A program made the position numbers and the translations under genes. The notes under the pieces are model-generated. The model was not told the origin of the DNA, made no database searches, and saw only the letters and a list, made by a program, of their open reading frames with translations. A stretch of 64,000 nucleotides of DNA from Nitrosospira sp. (GTDB lineage: Bacteria; Pseudomonadota; Gammaproteobacteria; Burkholderiales; Nitrosomonadaceae), in contig JACDGV010000009.1 in assembly GCA_013821425.1 (NCBI GenBank), forward strand, positions 1-64,000, written 5' to 3'. Within the stretch, counting starts at the first letter, position 1, and each line of letters starts with the position of its first letter. Below are positions 34,259-44,759 of this stretch, piece after piece.

Positions 34259-35953
34259 TCAGGCGTTGCGAAAGCGCGTGCGTTTGAGCAGCAGGATGGT
34301 GAGTAGCGGCAGCACGAAGCCGATAACCGTCACCGCTATTAACAGCATCCCCAGTTCACTGTAATCTGCCGGAATCGTGACCTGGCCCGTTTCGCGGTCC
34401 TCCACTTCGCGGGTGACCACAAAGATTTGATTGAGGTACTTGGTTCCAAGCTGCGAGGCTGACAGGGCAAGATTGGTGAACGACGCCATGACTGCAAAAA
34501 ACGTCGCCTTGAGCCTGTCGGGCGCAGAGTTGGCAATCCAGGCAAGCATGGGAATCATCGCGATTTGCCCGAGAGGCGATTCGAGCGCGGTATCGATCAC
34601 GGCAATAAAGCGGGCGTCGACCACGCCCCCTGTTCGTGCGGCAGTCCATTCATGCAGGCCGAAATACATGCCGATGGTCGGCAGCGATAGCAGGGTGCCA
34701 GCCACGGTAAGAAAGCCGACGATATAGGCTATCGAGCGTTCCGCCATGAAGCGGCGGAAAATGAACATTCCAAAAAGGGTCAGTGTCGCGCCAATCAGCG
34801 ACAATGTAGCCAGAAACTGCTGGTCGAAGCCCAGGCTGTCAATCATCCACCAGGTGGACCCCGCGCCTGGCCCCGGTATGGCGCGAAACACGAATATGAG
34901 AACCGCCGTGCCTACCAGCACATTGCGCGCGTCGGGCTCCAGTTCGCCTGTCAGTCTCCACATCAGGAAAAGCACGATAGACATGGAAATGATGAAGATG
35001 ATTTCTTCCCCGCCGGGAATACCGCTCAGGCCCACGCTCAGCGATGCTGCGGTAAAGGCAAGCCCACCGCCCAGAATCCACCAGTTTACGGGCGGAGGCT
35101 CAATGTCGGCGCCAAGCATCGCTTCACTTTCCTTGCGGCTATATCCTTGTGCCCCAAAGCGGGCAATGTCGCGCCGCCGCAACCAGGCCGCGAACGCGAC
35201 CCCGCAAACCGAAACAAGAGGAATTATCAACCCCAGCTCGTAGACGAAAAGGTAAGCGGCTGCTTTCTCCGCCTCCGGTAATTCGCCCACGCCGCGCAGG
35301 ACCACGACATTAACCACCGAAACCAGGATGCCGCCGCTGATGATGGCAACACGTCCCAGTGTCTGCATGGTGACATGCATTGACTTGCGATCTTTAAGCG
35401 CCAGCGGGTTTCCATGCTCGTCCACACGCGGCACGGCTTCGACCGTCATCGCATCCGCTACCACATCCTGAAGCACATACCCGATAGGGGCGAGCAACGC
35501 AGCCGTTACATACCAGGTTTCCACGGTGGCGACGGCGCGCATGGCATCCAGGTACCCGAGAAGCCCGATCATGATCACCAGGCTCAGCGTGATCAGGCCC
35601 GCGCCGGTATACACGAGCAGGCTCTTCCAGCGCCAGACCAGGTCCACCAGGTGACCCAGGGGCATCTTCAATGCCCACGGCAGCATCATCCAGAACCCGA
35701 GCGCCGCGAGAAACTCGGCCGAAAGCCCCAGCCGCTCCTTGACGTAAAACGTGCCGACGATACTGGTCAGGCCCGAGATGCCGGCAGCGGCGTATACCAT
35801 CAGTGGCGGCAGGTAGGACAGCCGCATTTCTCTTCCCAGCGCAAGAATGTTGGCATCGAGCCAGTGGCCTACAGTAGCAAAGAGCCCTCTGGCCGGCCGT
35901 GCGGTTGTCTCAACAACGGTTTTCTCAGGAGGGTTACTCATTGTGTGCGGCAC
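34259..35953 (-). CDS. BT1/folate-biopterin-type MFS transporter
   Basis: The 564-aa protein (or 560 aa from ATG 35941) has 12 or more hydrophobic spans. The first half contains FWMMLPWALKMPLGHLVDLV and a long loop with QDVVADAMTVEAVPRVDEHG, the BT1-family pattern of DxxxDA/E in transmembrane segment 5. A cytoplasmic loop near 255-290 and a large second-half loop (about 500-530) are charged. Folate or pterin transport is the family's known role; the substrate here is not certain. It is followed on the minus strand only by intergenic sequence; the squalene synthase gene lies 107 bp upstream. Confidence 0.75.
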   Translation of the reverse strand: MPHTMSNPPEKTVVETTARPARGLFATVGHWLDANILALGREMRLSYLPPLMVYAAAGISGLTSIVGTFYVKERLGLSAEFLAALGFWMMLPWALKMPLGHLVDLVWRWKSLLVYTGAGLITLSLVIMIGLLGYLDAMRAVATVETWYVTAALLAPIGYVLQDVVADAMTVEAVPRVDEHGNPLALKDRKSMHVTMQTLGRVAIISGGILVSVVNVVVLRGVGELPEAEKAAAYLFVYELGLIIPLVSVCGVAFAAWLRRRDIARFGAQGYSRKESEAMLGADIEPPPVNWWILGGGLAFTAASLSVGLSGIPGGEEIIFIISMSIVLFLMWRLTGELEPDARNVLVGTAVLIFVFRAIPGPGAGSTWWMIDSLGFDQQFLATLSLIGATLTLFGMFIFRRFMAERSIAYIVGFLTVAGTLLSLPTIGMYFGLHEWTAARTGGVVDARFIAVIDTALESPLGQIAMIPMLAWIANSAPDRLKATFFAVMASFTNLALSASQLGTKYLNQIFVVTREVEDRETGQVTIPADYSELGMLLIAVTVIGFVLPLLTILLLKRTRFRNA

Positions 35954-36059
35954 GACAAAGATTTCATTGCAGGCATCGCCTCGTGGAACGCATGGGTTTA
36001 TCCACTCGCACCTCAGGAACTTCGGGGCGGCTTATGCTGCGCTAACGCTGGCCCACCGT

Positions 36060-37115
36060 TCAGCCAAATTGGCTTCGGAGACGTTCCCAGTAGGAGGTCG
36101 CCACGAATGCATTCGCACAGGTGAGAGTCGTCACCGCCATGACACGATACACAATGCCGCGCGGCACTTTGACATTGACCGCGGGGTTCAACAGATCGGG
36201 AGCTGCCGCGACGCGCTTCAAAGTTTCCCCCGCCAATAATATGGGCCAGATGCAGGCCAGCCGCTGGCGAATCTCGGATACCGGGATCGCCATCGCGTAA
36301 GCCCAGCCCTGATCGAGATGTTCCATTGCGAGTGTTATGAGCTGGTCCAGGACTGGCCTGAACTTGGGCAAATTGCCTTCACACAGCAAATCGGCCGGTT
36401 TCAACCCGGCTTGTTCAAGGAGAGACCCCGGCACATAGCAACGGCCATCATGCAGGTCACGTGCGATGTCCTTGACGATATTCGTAAGTTGCAGCCCTTT
36501 TCCGAATCTTACTCCGAGCGCCGACATCTCCGCGACATTCCAGCGAGACATTGCCGGCCGGTGCGCGCACACCATTCTGGTCCAGAATTCGCCAACACAA
36601 CCGGCCACATAATAAGTGTACCGGTCCAGTTCGTCCAGCGTGGACAACGCAGTGACTTGCCCGTTGGATTCACTAGGGAAGCGGGTTAAATCCATTTCCA
36701 TACCCTCGGGCAGCACCTTCATCAACCACTGGATTCGGCCCCGGTCGCCGGCTGAGCACCTCTCGTACAATTTAAAGCAGTCTTCCAGCCGCTGAAGAAG
36801 GACGCCTTCCGCCGAATCCTTCTGGTGGGGAACAAGCGCGGCTTGAATCTCCTGTATGGCTTTCCAATCGATCCCGGCAGTGGTGAATTGCGCACGGAAC
36901 CGGTTCAGGTATTCCAAGCGCTGCGCGCGGCCGATCAGGTCCGTATCGGCGATAGTATCTGCCGCCCGCGCAAAGAGATATGACAAAGCCATCTGGTCGC
37001 GCACCCCCACCGGCAGCACATTCAGCGTGAGGTAGAACGAACGGGAGACCTGCTTGAGGATGCCGTGAAGAAGTTCCTCTGTGGCCGGATCAGTACTCAA
37101 GGATAGGAATTCCAA
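36060..37115 (-). CDS. Squalene/phytoene synthase family protein
   Basis: The 351-aa isoprenoid synthase shows the first Asp-rich motif in YLFARAADTIADTDL (about 46-60) and the second in QLTNIVKDIARDLHDGRCYV (about 209-228), which bind the Mg-diphosphates of the prenyl substrates. SRSFYLTLNVLP near the start is typical of squalene synthases. It probably joins two farnesyl diphosphates to squalene or presqualene for hopanoids. No hpn genes are adjacent. A hydrophobic C-terminal segment could peripherally anchor it to the membrane. A CruF-like gene lies elsewhere in the window (53.5 kb). Confidence 0.88.
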   Translation of the reverse strand: MEFLSLSTDPATEELLHGILKQVSRSFYLTLNVLPVGVRDQMALSYLFARAADTIADTDLIGRAQRLEYLNRFRAQFTTAGIDWKAIQEIQAALVPHQKDSAEGVLLQRLEDCFKLYERCSAGDRGRIQWLMKVLPEGMEMDLTRFPSESNGQVTALSTLDELDRYTYYVAGCVGEFWTRMVCAHRPAMSRWNVAEMSALGVRFGKGLQLTNIVKDIARDLHDGRCYVPGSLLEQAGLKPADLLCEGNLPKFRPVLDQLITLAMEHLDQGWAYAMAIPVSEIRQRLACIWPILLAGETLKRVAAAPDLLNPAVNVKVPRGIVYRVMAVTTLTCANAFVATSYWERLRSQFG

Positions 37116-37535
37116 AAACGACTCATCAACAAGGGGCGAACATTACATGGTGACGAAGCTGAAGGTCAAGATGTTGTGTTCTTCAAACCGTATATGGGGC
37201 AGAAAAGCTTCGAATTTTAAGTGGATGGCATTAACTAAACCGCGAAAGACGCGATGATTTGGAGTTCAAGTAAAATGAGGGCAGATTCACTATTCATGCT
37301 CCTGGCGTAGTTGTTATAGCTGGAAATATAGATGCCCCAAACTATAAATCAGATTAAATAAATGTTACCGAACGTTGACGCATCCGCTTGAGAACAATAA
37401 CGCAAAGGCTAATAGCTTCGGAAGTAGTACTTTGGTCTAATTGTGACCAAGAAATCGATGATGCATAGTATCAAAAAGGGCTTGAGAAGGCTTTGCTAAA
37501 AGGATCATGATCACCGCCTAGAACATTTGAATAAA
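37116..37535 (+). promoter_or_regulatory. AT-rich upstream region of the cas operon
   Basis: About 420 bp without a gene, visibly richer in A+T than the chromosome to its left. A 6-bp inverted repeat TTGGTC/GACCAA (37432-37437 and 37445-37450, 7-bp spacer) lies about 85 bp before the cas3 start and could bind a regulator. Nearby TTGTGA and TAGTAT at 19-bp spacing is a weak promoter candidate. The cas promoter must be here, but I cannot fix it. Confidence 0.35.
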
Positions 37536-40049
37536 ATGACAGAGCAAAATAGAAATGACAAAAGAATGAGTAATACGACTTTATACATTGCACATCAAAG
37601 AAAGTCAGATGGGGCCATCCAAACTCTGGAGAGCCATTTACTTGAAGTCTCACGTATTGCGAGAGCCCTAGCAGGGAAAATCAACTTACAGGATCAGGGT
37701 GAGTTAATTGGCTTGCTCCATGACCTAGGAAAATATAGCAGCGAGTTTCAAGATTATCTGAAATCTGCCGTTGGCTTGATAGACCAAGATGAGGATGAGT
37801 TTGTCGATGCAAAAGGCATGAAAGGAAAGGTGGACCATTCCACTGCCGGAGCTCAGCTCGTTTGGCAGGAACTTGCCAACCAAGGCGAGATAGGACGGGT
37901 TGTTGCGCAGATACTCTCTTTGTGTATTGCCTCTCATCACTCCGGTTTGATTGATTGCCTATCCTCTGATTCCAGCAGTTTTGGGGAGGATCGTTTCGCG
38001 AAAAGAATCAATAAGTCAGATAATCGCACCCATCTTCAGGAAGCTATCGCCAAGATGGATAATACCGTTACTGTACGCTTTCGTGAGTTAGTGAACAGCC
38101 TCGAAATTATTATCGGTATTAAAGAGTCCATTAGCAAAATTGCGCGTGGAGAGAAATGTGGCAATGAGCAAATTATCCGGTTCAAGGTAGGACTGTTAGT
38201 TCGATACTTATTCAGTTGCCTGATTGATGCTGACCGTATCGATAGTGCCGATTTTGAAAAGCCCCAGGCAGCGAAGGCAAGGCGACATGGAAAATACACT
38301 GAATGGGGGCACTTGATAAATCGACTTAATAGTCATTTATCATGTTTTGAGGTCAATAAACCCATCGACAAACTTCGCGTTAGTATTTCTCTGCATTGCC
38401 GGGACAAAGCAGAGAATGGAAAAGGCATCTACACCCTGACAGTTCCTACAGGCGGAGGCAAGACACTCTCCAGCCTGCGCTTCGCTTTGCATCACGCTGA
38501 AAAGCACAAGATGGACCGGATAATTTACGCCATCCCTTTTACCTCCATCATTGAACAGAATGCTGATGTGGTCCGGGAAATTCTTGAGTCAGATGGTGCG
38601 AAATCCGATAGCGTTGTTCTTGAGCATCATTCCAACCTCATGCCGGAAGAGGAAAATTGGAAGACCAAGATGCTGGTCGAAAACTGGGATGCGCCTATCG
38701 TCTATACCACCAACGTACAGATGCTTGAAACGCTGTTTGGTGCAGGTACACGCGGCCCACGGCGGCTGCATCAATTGGCGAATGCTGTATTGGTTTTCGA
38801 CGAAATTCAAACCCTGCCTGTTAACTGTATTCACCTTTTCTGCAATGCCATCAATTTTCTCGTTGAGCATTGCGGTACGACAGTCGTGCTGTGTACGGCG
38901 ACACAACCGCTCATGGATATGGTGGAGCAATCAAAAGGGGCGCTACGTATTCCACCGGGCAATGAAATTATGCCTGATGTGGGTGAGCTTTTCAGGAAGC
39001 TCAAACGGGTCGAAGTTCTCAATCGGAGAAAGCCCGGTGGCTGGTCGGATAAGGAAGTTGCAACGCTTGCAATGGAAGAAGCCAAGAAAGTCAGTAGTTG
39101 CTTGGTGATCGTTAATACCAAGAAATCAGCTCAAGCGCTATTTCAGTTATGCCGCGAAGAGAAGACAGCCGTGCCGATTTACCACCTGAGCACGAACATG
39201 TGCCCAGTCCACCGCCGCCTCACTCTCGATGAAATTCGGCAACGCCTTGAAGCCACGGAGCCAATACTATGTATCAGCACCCAGTTGATTGAAGCGGGTG
39301 TGGATGTGGACTTTGGTGCAGTTATCCGCTCAGTTGCAGGACTCGATTCCATTGCGCAGGCAGCGGGCAGATGCAATCGGAATGGGCGGCGGGATATTGG
39401 GCATGTCCATGTCGTCAACCTCAACGAAGAGCGCGTAGATATGCTCACGGATATCGCTTGTGGACAGCGTATTACCGAGCGGCTTCTCGACGAGTTTGAA
39501 AAAGACCCCGCCCGATTTGATTACGACTTGCTTGCACCGACCGCAATAGCTTGCTACTTCAACTACTATTTTGCGGAGCGCCGTGGCGAAATGGATTACC
39601 CAGTCGGTAGCAAAGTATTGGGGCACGACGACACGCTGCTAAACCTGCTTGCTGGTAACGCCAATGCAACAGAAGAATTTCGCCGCTGTCAGGGTTCGCC
39701 ATTCAGTATGTATCTTCGTCAATCATTCATGGCTGCCGCCAAGGCGTTCAAGTCAATTGATGCGCCAACCCGTGGCGTCATCGTTCCTTACGGGAGTGCT
39801 GGCAAAGAATTGATCGGTGAGCTATGTGGGGCATTCGAGGTTGAAAAACAATTTAAACTCTTGCATAGGGCGCAGCAATATACCGTCAACATATTTCCTC
39901 ATCAGTTAGAAAAGCTTCAAAAAGAAAAAGCCTTGCATGAAATACAGACCGGGGTGGATATTCTCTATCTTGCAGACTCCCGTTACTACAGCGAGGATTT
40001 CGGGTTGAGCTTAACCCCAGAAGGGAAAATGGAGGTTCATTGTGTTTGA
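37536..40049 (+). CDS. cas3: Cas3 helicase-nuclease, type I-C
   Basis: The 837-aa protein is recruited by Cascade and degrades target DNA. The N-terminal HD nuclease (about 20-240) has [16 protein letters not shown] and CIASHHSG. The superfamily 2 helicase has Walker [12 protein letters not shown], the DEAD-box variant VFDEIQTLP, motif III LCTATQP, and the second RecA lobe with [13 protein letters not shown] and [13 protein letters not shown]. All catalytic motifs look intact. Starts at ATG 37536, 37566 or TTG 37527 are possible; none has a strong ribosome site. It overlaps cas5c by 8 bp. Confidence 0.96.
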   Translation: MTEQNRNDKRMSNTTLYIAHQRKSDGAIQTLESHLLEVSRIARALAGKINLQDQGELIGLLHDLGKYSSEFQDYLKSAVGLIDQDEDEFVDAKGMKGKVDHSTAGAQLVWQELANQGEIGRVVAQILSLCIASHHSGLIDCLSSDSSSFGEDRFAKRINKSDNRTHLQEAIAKMDNTVTVRFRELVNSLEIIIGIKESISKIARGEKCGNEQIIRFKVGLLVRYLFSCLIDADRIDSADFEKPQAAKARRHGKYTEWGHLINRLNSHLSCFEVNKPIDKLRVSISLHCRDKAENGKGIYTLTVPTGGGKTLSSLRFALHHAEKHKMDRIIYAIPFTSIIEQNADVVREILESDGAKSDSVVLEHHSNLMPEEENWKTKMLVENWDAPIVYTTNVQMLETLFGAGTRGPRRLHQLANAVLVFDEIQTLPVNCIHLFCNAINFLVEHCGTTVVLCTATQPLMDMVEQSKGALRIPPGNEIMPDVGELFRKLKRVEVLNRRKPGGWSDKEVATLAMEEAKKVSSCLVIVNTKKSAQALFQLCREEKTAVPIYHLSTNMCPVHRRLTLDEIRQRLEATEPILCISTQLIEAGVDVDFGAVIRSVAGLDSIAQAAGRCNRNGRRDIGHVHVVNLNEERVDMLTDIACGQRITERLLDEFEKDPARFDYDLLAPTAIACYFNYYFAERRGEMDYPVGSKVLGHDDTLLNLLAGNANATEEFRRCQGSPFSMYLRQSFMAAAKAFKSIDAPTRGVIVPYGSAGKELIGELCGAFEVEKQFKLLHRAQQYTVNIFPHQLEKLQKEKALHEIQTGVDILYLADSRYYSEDFGLSLTPEGKMEVHCV

Positions 40050-40773
40050 TTTCAGAAGAAGCAGTATTGAATTCAAGGTCTGGGGACGATTCGCCCTCTT
40101 TACTGATCCACTGACAAAAATCGGAGGCGAGAAGTGTTCCTACCATATCCCGACTTACGAAGCGCTCAAGGGTGTTGCAAAGTCAATCTACTGGAAGCCC
40201 ACCATTATTTGGGTGATTGACGAAGTTCGGGTGATGAAGCGCATTCGCACACAGACCAAAGGCACCAAGCCACTGGAGTATGGTGGTGGCAACACTTTGG
40301 CGATCTACACCTTTCTCTCTGATGTTGAGTATCAGGTGAAGGCACATTTTGAATGGAACATGCACCGACCTGAACTGGCGGAAGACCGCAACGAAGCCAA
40401 GCATCATATCGTTGCCAAGCGAATGCTGGAACGTGGCGGTCGGCAAGACATTTTTCTTGGCACCCGTGATTGCCAAGGCTATGTCGAACCTTGCACGTTT
40501 GGCGCGGGTGAAGGAGCTTACGACAGCGATGGCAGACTTGCTTACGGGCTGATGTTTCATGGTTTTGATTATCCCGATGAAACTGGCGGCAACAATCTCC
40601 ACACTCGTTTTTGGCAACCCTCGATAGTGAACGGCGTGATTCGATTTGTTCGCCCGGAGGACTGCAAAGTTCGTAAGTTTGTCAGGAAAATGTCCGTCAA
40701 GAAATTTGAGCAAGGTCAGAATCTTCTCGGTGTAGAAAACGAGGAGTCCTTTTCTTTGCGGGAGCTGGCATGA
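40042..40773 (+). CDS. cas5c: Cas5c (Cas5d), crRNA-processing Cascade subunit
   Basis: The 243-aa RAMP protein starts with GTG at 40042 inside the end of cas3. In type I-C systems, which lack Cas6, Cas5c cuts the repeat RNA and keeps the 5' handle. Family features include the opening [20 protein letters not shown] and [20 protein letters not shown], and the later [13 protein letters not shown]. The repeat hairpin in the array is the expected substrate. It overlaps cas8c by 4 bp. Confidence 0.95.
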   Translation: MFDFRRSSIEFKVWGRFALFTDPLTKIGGEKCSYHIPTYEALKGVAKSIYWKPTIIWVIDEVRVMKRIRTQTKGTKPLEYGGGNTLAIYTFLSDVEYQVKAHFEWNMHRPELAEDRNEAKHHIVAKRMLERGGRQDIFLGTRDCQGYVEPCTFGAGEGAYDSDGRLAYGLMFHGFDYPDETGGNNLHTRFWQPSIVNGVIRFVRPEDCKVRKFVRKMSVKKFEQGQNLLGVENEESFSLRELA

Positions 40774-42701
40774 GCTGGATTCAGAAACTTTATGAGACGT
40801 ATGAGCAGTGTGCCAGTCAGAGAGATTCGCCGGATAGCGGCGCATTCCTAGAACCAATATGTCATACCTCCCAACAAGCTCACATTGAGGTGAGCCTTGA
40901 TGACAACGGACGGTTTTTGCGTGCCAATGTTATTCCGAAAGGGCAAGGCGCGACACTTGTGCCATGCACAGAAGCATCTGCTGGCCGAGCAGGAAGCAAG
41001 CCCGTCAATCATCCGCTTTGTGACAAGCTCCAATATCTTGCCGGTGATTTTCTCAAGTATGGCGGTGTAGTGACGTCGGGATTTGCAGGCGAACCAAAGG
41101 AACCCCATAAGTTTTACCTATCTCTTTTGTCTGAGTGGGCAAATTCATCTTTCACGCATCCAAAAATAATCGCGATTCAAACTTATGTACAAAATGGGAA
41201 CATGATTGGTGATCTTGTGCGAGAAAAGATCTTGCCCATTGATGAGGATAGGCAGTTGCTGGCGGAGTGGACAGGCGACAAAAAAGCAATGCCATCGATT
41301 TTCAGCATCATGCCTAATGGCAACCCCCCTGACAGCGCCGTCGTTCGCTGGCGAGTAGAAATCCCCGGAGAGCCATTGCCGGAAACATGGAAAGATCAGG
41401 GTTTGATAGATGCTTGGATTAGTTTTTACACCAGCAAAAAAGATAACAAAGGCCTGTGTCTGGTCACCGGCGACAACCTGAGTTTGGCTGAGCAGCATCC
41501 TTCCAAGCTCAGACATGGGGCGGATAAAGCAAAATTTATTTCATCCAATGATACCAGCGGTTTTACATTTCGCGGGAGATTTATTGACGCTGACCAAGCC
41601 TGTGGCGTGGGCTTAGATGTAACCCAAAAAGCACACAACGCTTTGCGTTGGTTGATCGCACGACAGGCTTATCGAAATGGCGATCAAGCTGTTGTTGCTT
41701 GGTCTGTATATGGGAAAAAAATACCGGACCCGCTTGCCAACTCGTTTGACCTGTTTGGGCTGGAAGTAGAGCAGCCAGAGATACAGCAGGAACAAGTGAG
41801 TCAAGGCGATTCAGGACAAGCATTTGGGGTGCGACTGACAAGATTGCTTGCCGGGTATCGTGCTGAACTCGGTTCTACCAACGAAGTTTTGGTGATGGGA
41901 CTGGATTCAGCAACCCCAGGTCGTCTAGCAATATCCTACTATCGCGAACTCGACCATACTGAATTTCTTAACCGAATCGAGGTATGGCATAGAGATTATG
42001 CTTGGCATCAAAACTATAGCAAGGACATAAAGTTTGTTGGCGCACCAGCTCCCAAGGATATTGCAGAAGCTGCGTTTGGTCGCCGGTTGGACGAAAAGCT
42101 CCGCAAGGCAACAGTAGAGCGTTTGCTACCCTGCGTCATTGATGGCCAAAAGATTCCTTATGATCTCGTGGAATCAACAGTTCGCAGGACAAGCAACAGA
42201 GTTGGACTTAAGCATTGGGAATGGGAAAAGTATCTCGGCATTGCCTGTGCTTTATTTAGAGGTTATCACAAAGAAAGGGGTTACCAAATGGCATTAGAAC
42301 TGAATCGAACTAGCCGCGATTACTTGTATGGCCGACTCTTAGCGATTGCGGAAAACATCGAAGATCGAGCGTTGTACGTTGGGGGCGAGAAACGTGATAC
42401 CAGCGCAGCAAAGCTATTGCAACGGTTTGCAGATCACCCGTTTTCAACATGGAAAGCTATCGAGCTTTCATTAAGCCCATACAAAACCCGCTTGCGAGCC
42501 AGGCGTCCGGCATTTCTCGCCGCAATGGAAAACCAGCTTGATGACGTTGTGAACTTATTTCAGGCGGATGATTTTATGGAGGACAGAAAGTTATCCGGGG
42601 AGTTTTTGCTGGGTTATCACTGCCAACGACAGGCGCTACGAACCAGGCCCGAAACGGAACAAGATAAGAATGTTGAGCCCACCGCTGCTGAAACCAATTA
42701 A
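40770..42701 (+). CDS. cas8c: Cas8c (Csd1), type I-C large subunit
   Basis: The 643-aa large Cascade subunit recognises the PAM and recruits Cas3. It begins [20 protein letters not shown] and shows the Csd1 pattern [20 protein letters not shown] and [20 protein letters not shown], with a zinc-free C-terminal helical half ([20 protein letters not shown] region). In type I-C an internal start also yields the small subunit Cas11c; such a start would lie in the last third, for example the ATG at 42288 ([15 protein letters not shown]), but I see only a modest GGGG-type site before it. It overlaps cas5c by 4 bp. Confidence 0.95.
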   Translation: MSWIQKLYETYEQCASQRDSPDSGAFLEPICHTSQQAHIEVSLDDNGRFLRANVIPKGQGATLVPCTEASAGRAGSKPVNHPLCDKLQYLAGDFLKYGGVVTSGFAGEPKEPHKFYLSLLSEWANSSFTHPKIIAIQTYVQNGNMIGDLVREKILPIDEDRQLLAEWTGDKKAMPSIFSIMPNGNPPDSAVVRWRVEIPGEPLPETWKDQGLIDAWISFYTSKKDNKGLCLVTGDNLSLAEQHPSKLRHGADKAKFISSNDTSGFTFRGRFIDADQACGVGLDVTQKAHNALRWLIARQAYRNGDQAVVAWSVYGKKIPDPLANSFDLFGLEVEQPEIQQEQVSQGDSGQAFGVRLTRLLAGYRAELGSTNEVLVMGLDSATPGRLAISYYRELDHTEFLNRIEVWHRDYAWHQNYSKDIKFVGAPAPKDIAEAAFGRRLDEKLRKATVERLLPCVIDGQKIPYDLVESTVRRTSNRVGLKHWEWEKYLGIACALFRGYHKERGYQMALELNRTSRDYLYGRLLAIAENIEDRALYVGGEKRDTSAAKLLQRFADHPFSTWKAIELSLSPYKTRLRARRPAFLAAMENQLDDVVNLFQADDFMEDRKLSGEFLLGYHCQRQALRTRPETEQDKNVEPTAAETN

Positions 42702-42711
42702 GGAAGACATC

Positions 42712-43557
42712 ATGAGTACTCTGCAAAACAAAATCGACTTTGCCGTTGTCCTGGCCGTTACTCACGCCAACCCTAACGGCGATCCACTTAACGGAAATCG
42801 CCCACGCATCGATTATGACGGATATGGGGAAATCACGGACGTTTGCATTAAACGTAAACTCAGAGATCGATTGCTGGAGAACGGTCAAAGTATTTTTGTG
42901 CAGTCTGATGATCGAAAAATAGACGGTGCCAAAAGCCTCAAAGCACGAGCAGATGCCGCACTTGGAAAAAAACTTGGCTCAAGTGAGACAGCAAAATTGG
43001 CTTGTGAGCAGTGGTTTGACGTTCGTACATTTGGTCAGCTTTTTGCGTTCAAGTCTGATAAGAAGAGCAAAAAGGAAAACGATAGCGAAGGCGATAACGG
43101 GGTATCCATCGGCATTCGTGGCCCCGTCACTGTTCAGTCTGCGTTCAGCGTGGAACCAATTGATGTCAGCAGCACGCAAATCACCAAAAGCGTTAGCGGT
43201 GAGGGGGATGGCAGCAAACGTGGTTCTGATACGATGGGCATGAAACACCGCGTGGACAAAGGTGTTTATGTTTTCTTTGGTAGCATGAATCCGCAGTTGG
43301 CTGAACGAACAGGGTTCAGCAATGCCGATGCCGAAACCATCAAGCAGTTGCTGCCAAAGTTACTAGAGAACGATGAGTCATCTGCCAGGCCAGCAGGAAG
43401 CATGGAAGTTCTGAAAGTGATTTGGTGGAAGCACAACTGCAAATCAGGTCAATATTCCTCGGCCAAAGTACATCGCAGCCTGACGGTACAGCCTGGTGGC
43501 GATATACAGCTTGATAAGCTTGATGGTTTGTCCTACGAAATCGTTGGTGGTTTTTGA
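42712..43557 (+). CDS. cas7c: Cas7c (Csd2), Cascade backbone
   Basis: The 281-aa RAMP protein coats the crRNA. It begins MSTLQNKIDFAVVLAVTHAN followed by PNGDPLNGNRPRIDYDGYGE, the Csd2 signature, and later shows VRTFGQLFAF, SIGIRGPVTVQSAFSVEPID and HRVDKGVYVFFGS. AAGGAAG precedes the ATG at 42712. It starts 10 bp after cas8c. Downstream, 120 bp separate it from the embedded hicB gene. Confidence 0.95.
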   Translation: MSTLQNKIDFAVVLAVTHANPNGDPLNGNRPRIDYDGYGEITDVCIKRKLRDRLLENGQSIFVQSDDRKIDGAKSLKARADAALGKKLGSSETAKLACEQWFDVRTFGQLFAFKSDKKSKKENDSEGDNGVSIGIRGPVTVQSAFSVEPIDVSSTQITKSVSGEGDGSKRGSDTMGMKHRVDKGVYVFFGSMNPQLAERTGFSNADAETIKQLLPKLLENDESSARPAGSMEVLKVIWWKHNCKSGQYSSAKVHRSLTVQPGGDIQLDKLDGLSYEIVGGF

Positions 43558-43677
43558 ATAAAGCCCGAAGAAAAGATGGAAGGCAAACGCTGAAGGCTGG
43601 TAAATGGCCCCGAAATGGCTGTGGGCGCGCAACTCTCTCCCGCTCAAGGCGTAACACTTACACGGATGGGATAGGCA

Positions 43678-43884
43678 ATGAATGAACTTATATTTTTGGT
43701 CGAGGAGGCGCCCGAGAGCGGCTATATTGCCCGCGCCCTTGGCGAATCCATCTTTACCGAAGCGGATGATCTTGAGGCGCTGCATCAACAGGTGCGCGAT
43801 GCCGTCCATTGCCATTTTGACGAGGGCAAAGCTCCGCGCATCATACGTCTGCACTTTACACGCGAAGAAGTCATCACACTATGA
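43678..43884 (+). CDS. hicB: HicB-like antitoxin embedded in the cas operon
   Basis: The 68-aa protein (NELIFLVEEAPESGYIARAL then GESIFTEADDLEALHQQVRD) has the short partial RNase-H-like HicB fold found next to HicA toxins and often misannotated. It lacks a C-terminal DNA-binding domain, so it would neutralise HicA rather than repress by itself. It lies between cas7c and cas4 on the same strand. Its stop overlaps the hicA start by 4 bp (ATGA). The gene looks intact. Confidence 0.8.
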   Translation: MNELIFLVEEAPESGYIARALGESIFTEADDLEALHQQVRDAVHCHFDEGKAPRIIRLHFTREEVITL

Positions 43885-44129
43885 AATTGCCCCGAGACTT
43901 GACCGGCAGGCACTTGGTCACAGCCTTGGAGCAAATGGGATATCGCGTAACGCGACAAACTGGCAGTCATATTCGCTTGTCGTGTGAAGCGACGGGTTAG
44001 CACCACATAACTGTTCCCTTGCATGACCCACTTCGTGTGGGAACGCTTGCCGCGATTCTTGCCGATGTGGCGGCGCATCATAAGCTGACCCGGAATGACC
44101 TCGCTTTGAAGTTGTTCGGAAAAAGTTGA
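43881..44129 (+). pseudogene. hicA: HicA toxin gene interrupted by an amber codon
   Basis: Read through, the 82-codon frame gives a clear HicA: MKLPRDLTGRHLVTALEQMG, RQTGSHIRLSCEATG, then stop, then HHITVPLHDPLRVGTLAAIL and a helical end with NDLALKLFGKS. TAG at 43998-44000 replaces a position that is commonly Gln in relatives (GGQHHITIP), consistent with one CAG-to-TAG change. The 39-aa truncated product keeps the active-site His in GSH but loses half the double-stranded-RNA-binding fold, so it should be harmless. Its stop overlaps the cas4 start (TGATG), so full-length translation would couple to cas4. Readthrough or suppression is an alternative to decay. Confidence 0.85.
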
Positions 44130-44755
44130 TGAATACTGATGAGCTTGATGACGCCGTCATGATTTCCGCGTTACAGCACTACAGCTACTGCCCGCGCCAG
44201 TGTGCGCTGATTCATGTCGAGCAGCAGTTTTCCAGCAACATCCACACGGCCCGTGGTGATGCTGTTCATGCGCGTGTCGATGAGCCGGGATGGGAAACGC
44301 AACCGGACGTACGCATTGAGCGGGCGTTACCCGTCTGGTCTGATCGCCTCGGATTAACCGGGCGCTGTGATGCCGTCGAGTTTCGCCACGATGGAAGTAT
44401 CTATCCCGTGGAGACCAAGCATGGCCCGCGCAAGGCTAAAGCGTACGACAATTTGCAGCTGGCGGCGCAGGCGCTTTGCCTGGAAGAGATGACTGGCCAA
44501 TCGGTCGAGCGCGGAGCGATTTACCACCACTCTTCCCGCCGCCGGCGGGAAGTAGCGATAACTGACGCGTTGCGCCGTCAGGTGGAAGAGGTAACAGCAT
44601 CGGTGCGCGCCCTGGTGATTTCCGGCAAAATTCCGCCGCCAGTGAATGACGCGCGTTGCAAGGAGTGCTCATTGAAGGAAATTTGCCAGCCGGAAGCGTT
44701 AACGGCTAAACCGGCCCAAGCTACCTTGCGCTTATCCCTGTTTACACCGGACTAA
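44129..44755 (+). CDS. cas4: Cas4 exonuclease, spacer acquisition
   Basis: The 208-aa iron-sulfur nuclease selects PAM-containing prespacers and trims them. It has the N-terminal Cys in HYSYCPRQC and the C-terminal cluster CKECSLKEIC, giving the Cys residues that hold a 4Fe-4S cluster, and the PD-(D/E)XK core GRCDAVEF...YPVETKHGPRK. The ATG at 44129 overlaps the hicA stop; a TTG at 44126 is also in frame. It is followed after 4 bp by cas1. Confidence 0.95.
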   Translation: MNTDELDDAVMISALQHYSYCPRQCALIHVEQQFSSNIHTARGDAVHARVDEPGWETQPDVRIERALPVWSDRLGLTGRCDAVEFRHDGSIYPVETKHGPRKAKAYDNLQLAAQALCLEEMTGQSVERGAIYHHSSRRRREVAITDALRRQVEEVTASVRALVISGKIPPPVNDARCKECSLKEICQPEALTAKPAQATLRLSLFTPD

Positions 44756-44759
44756 ACGA

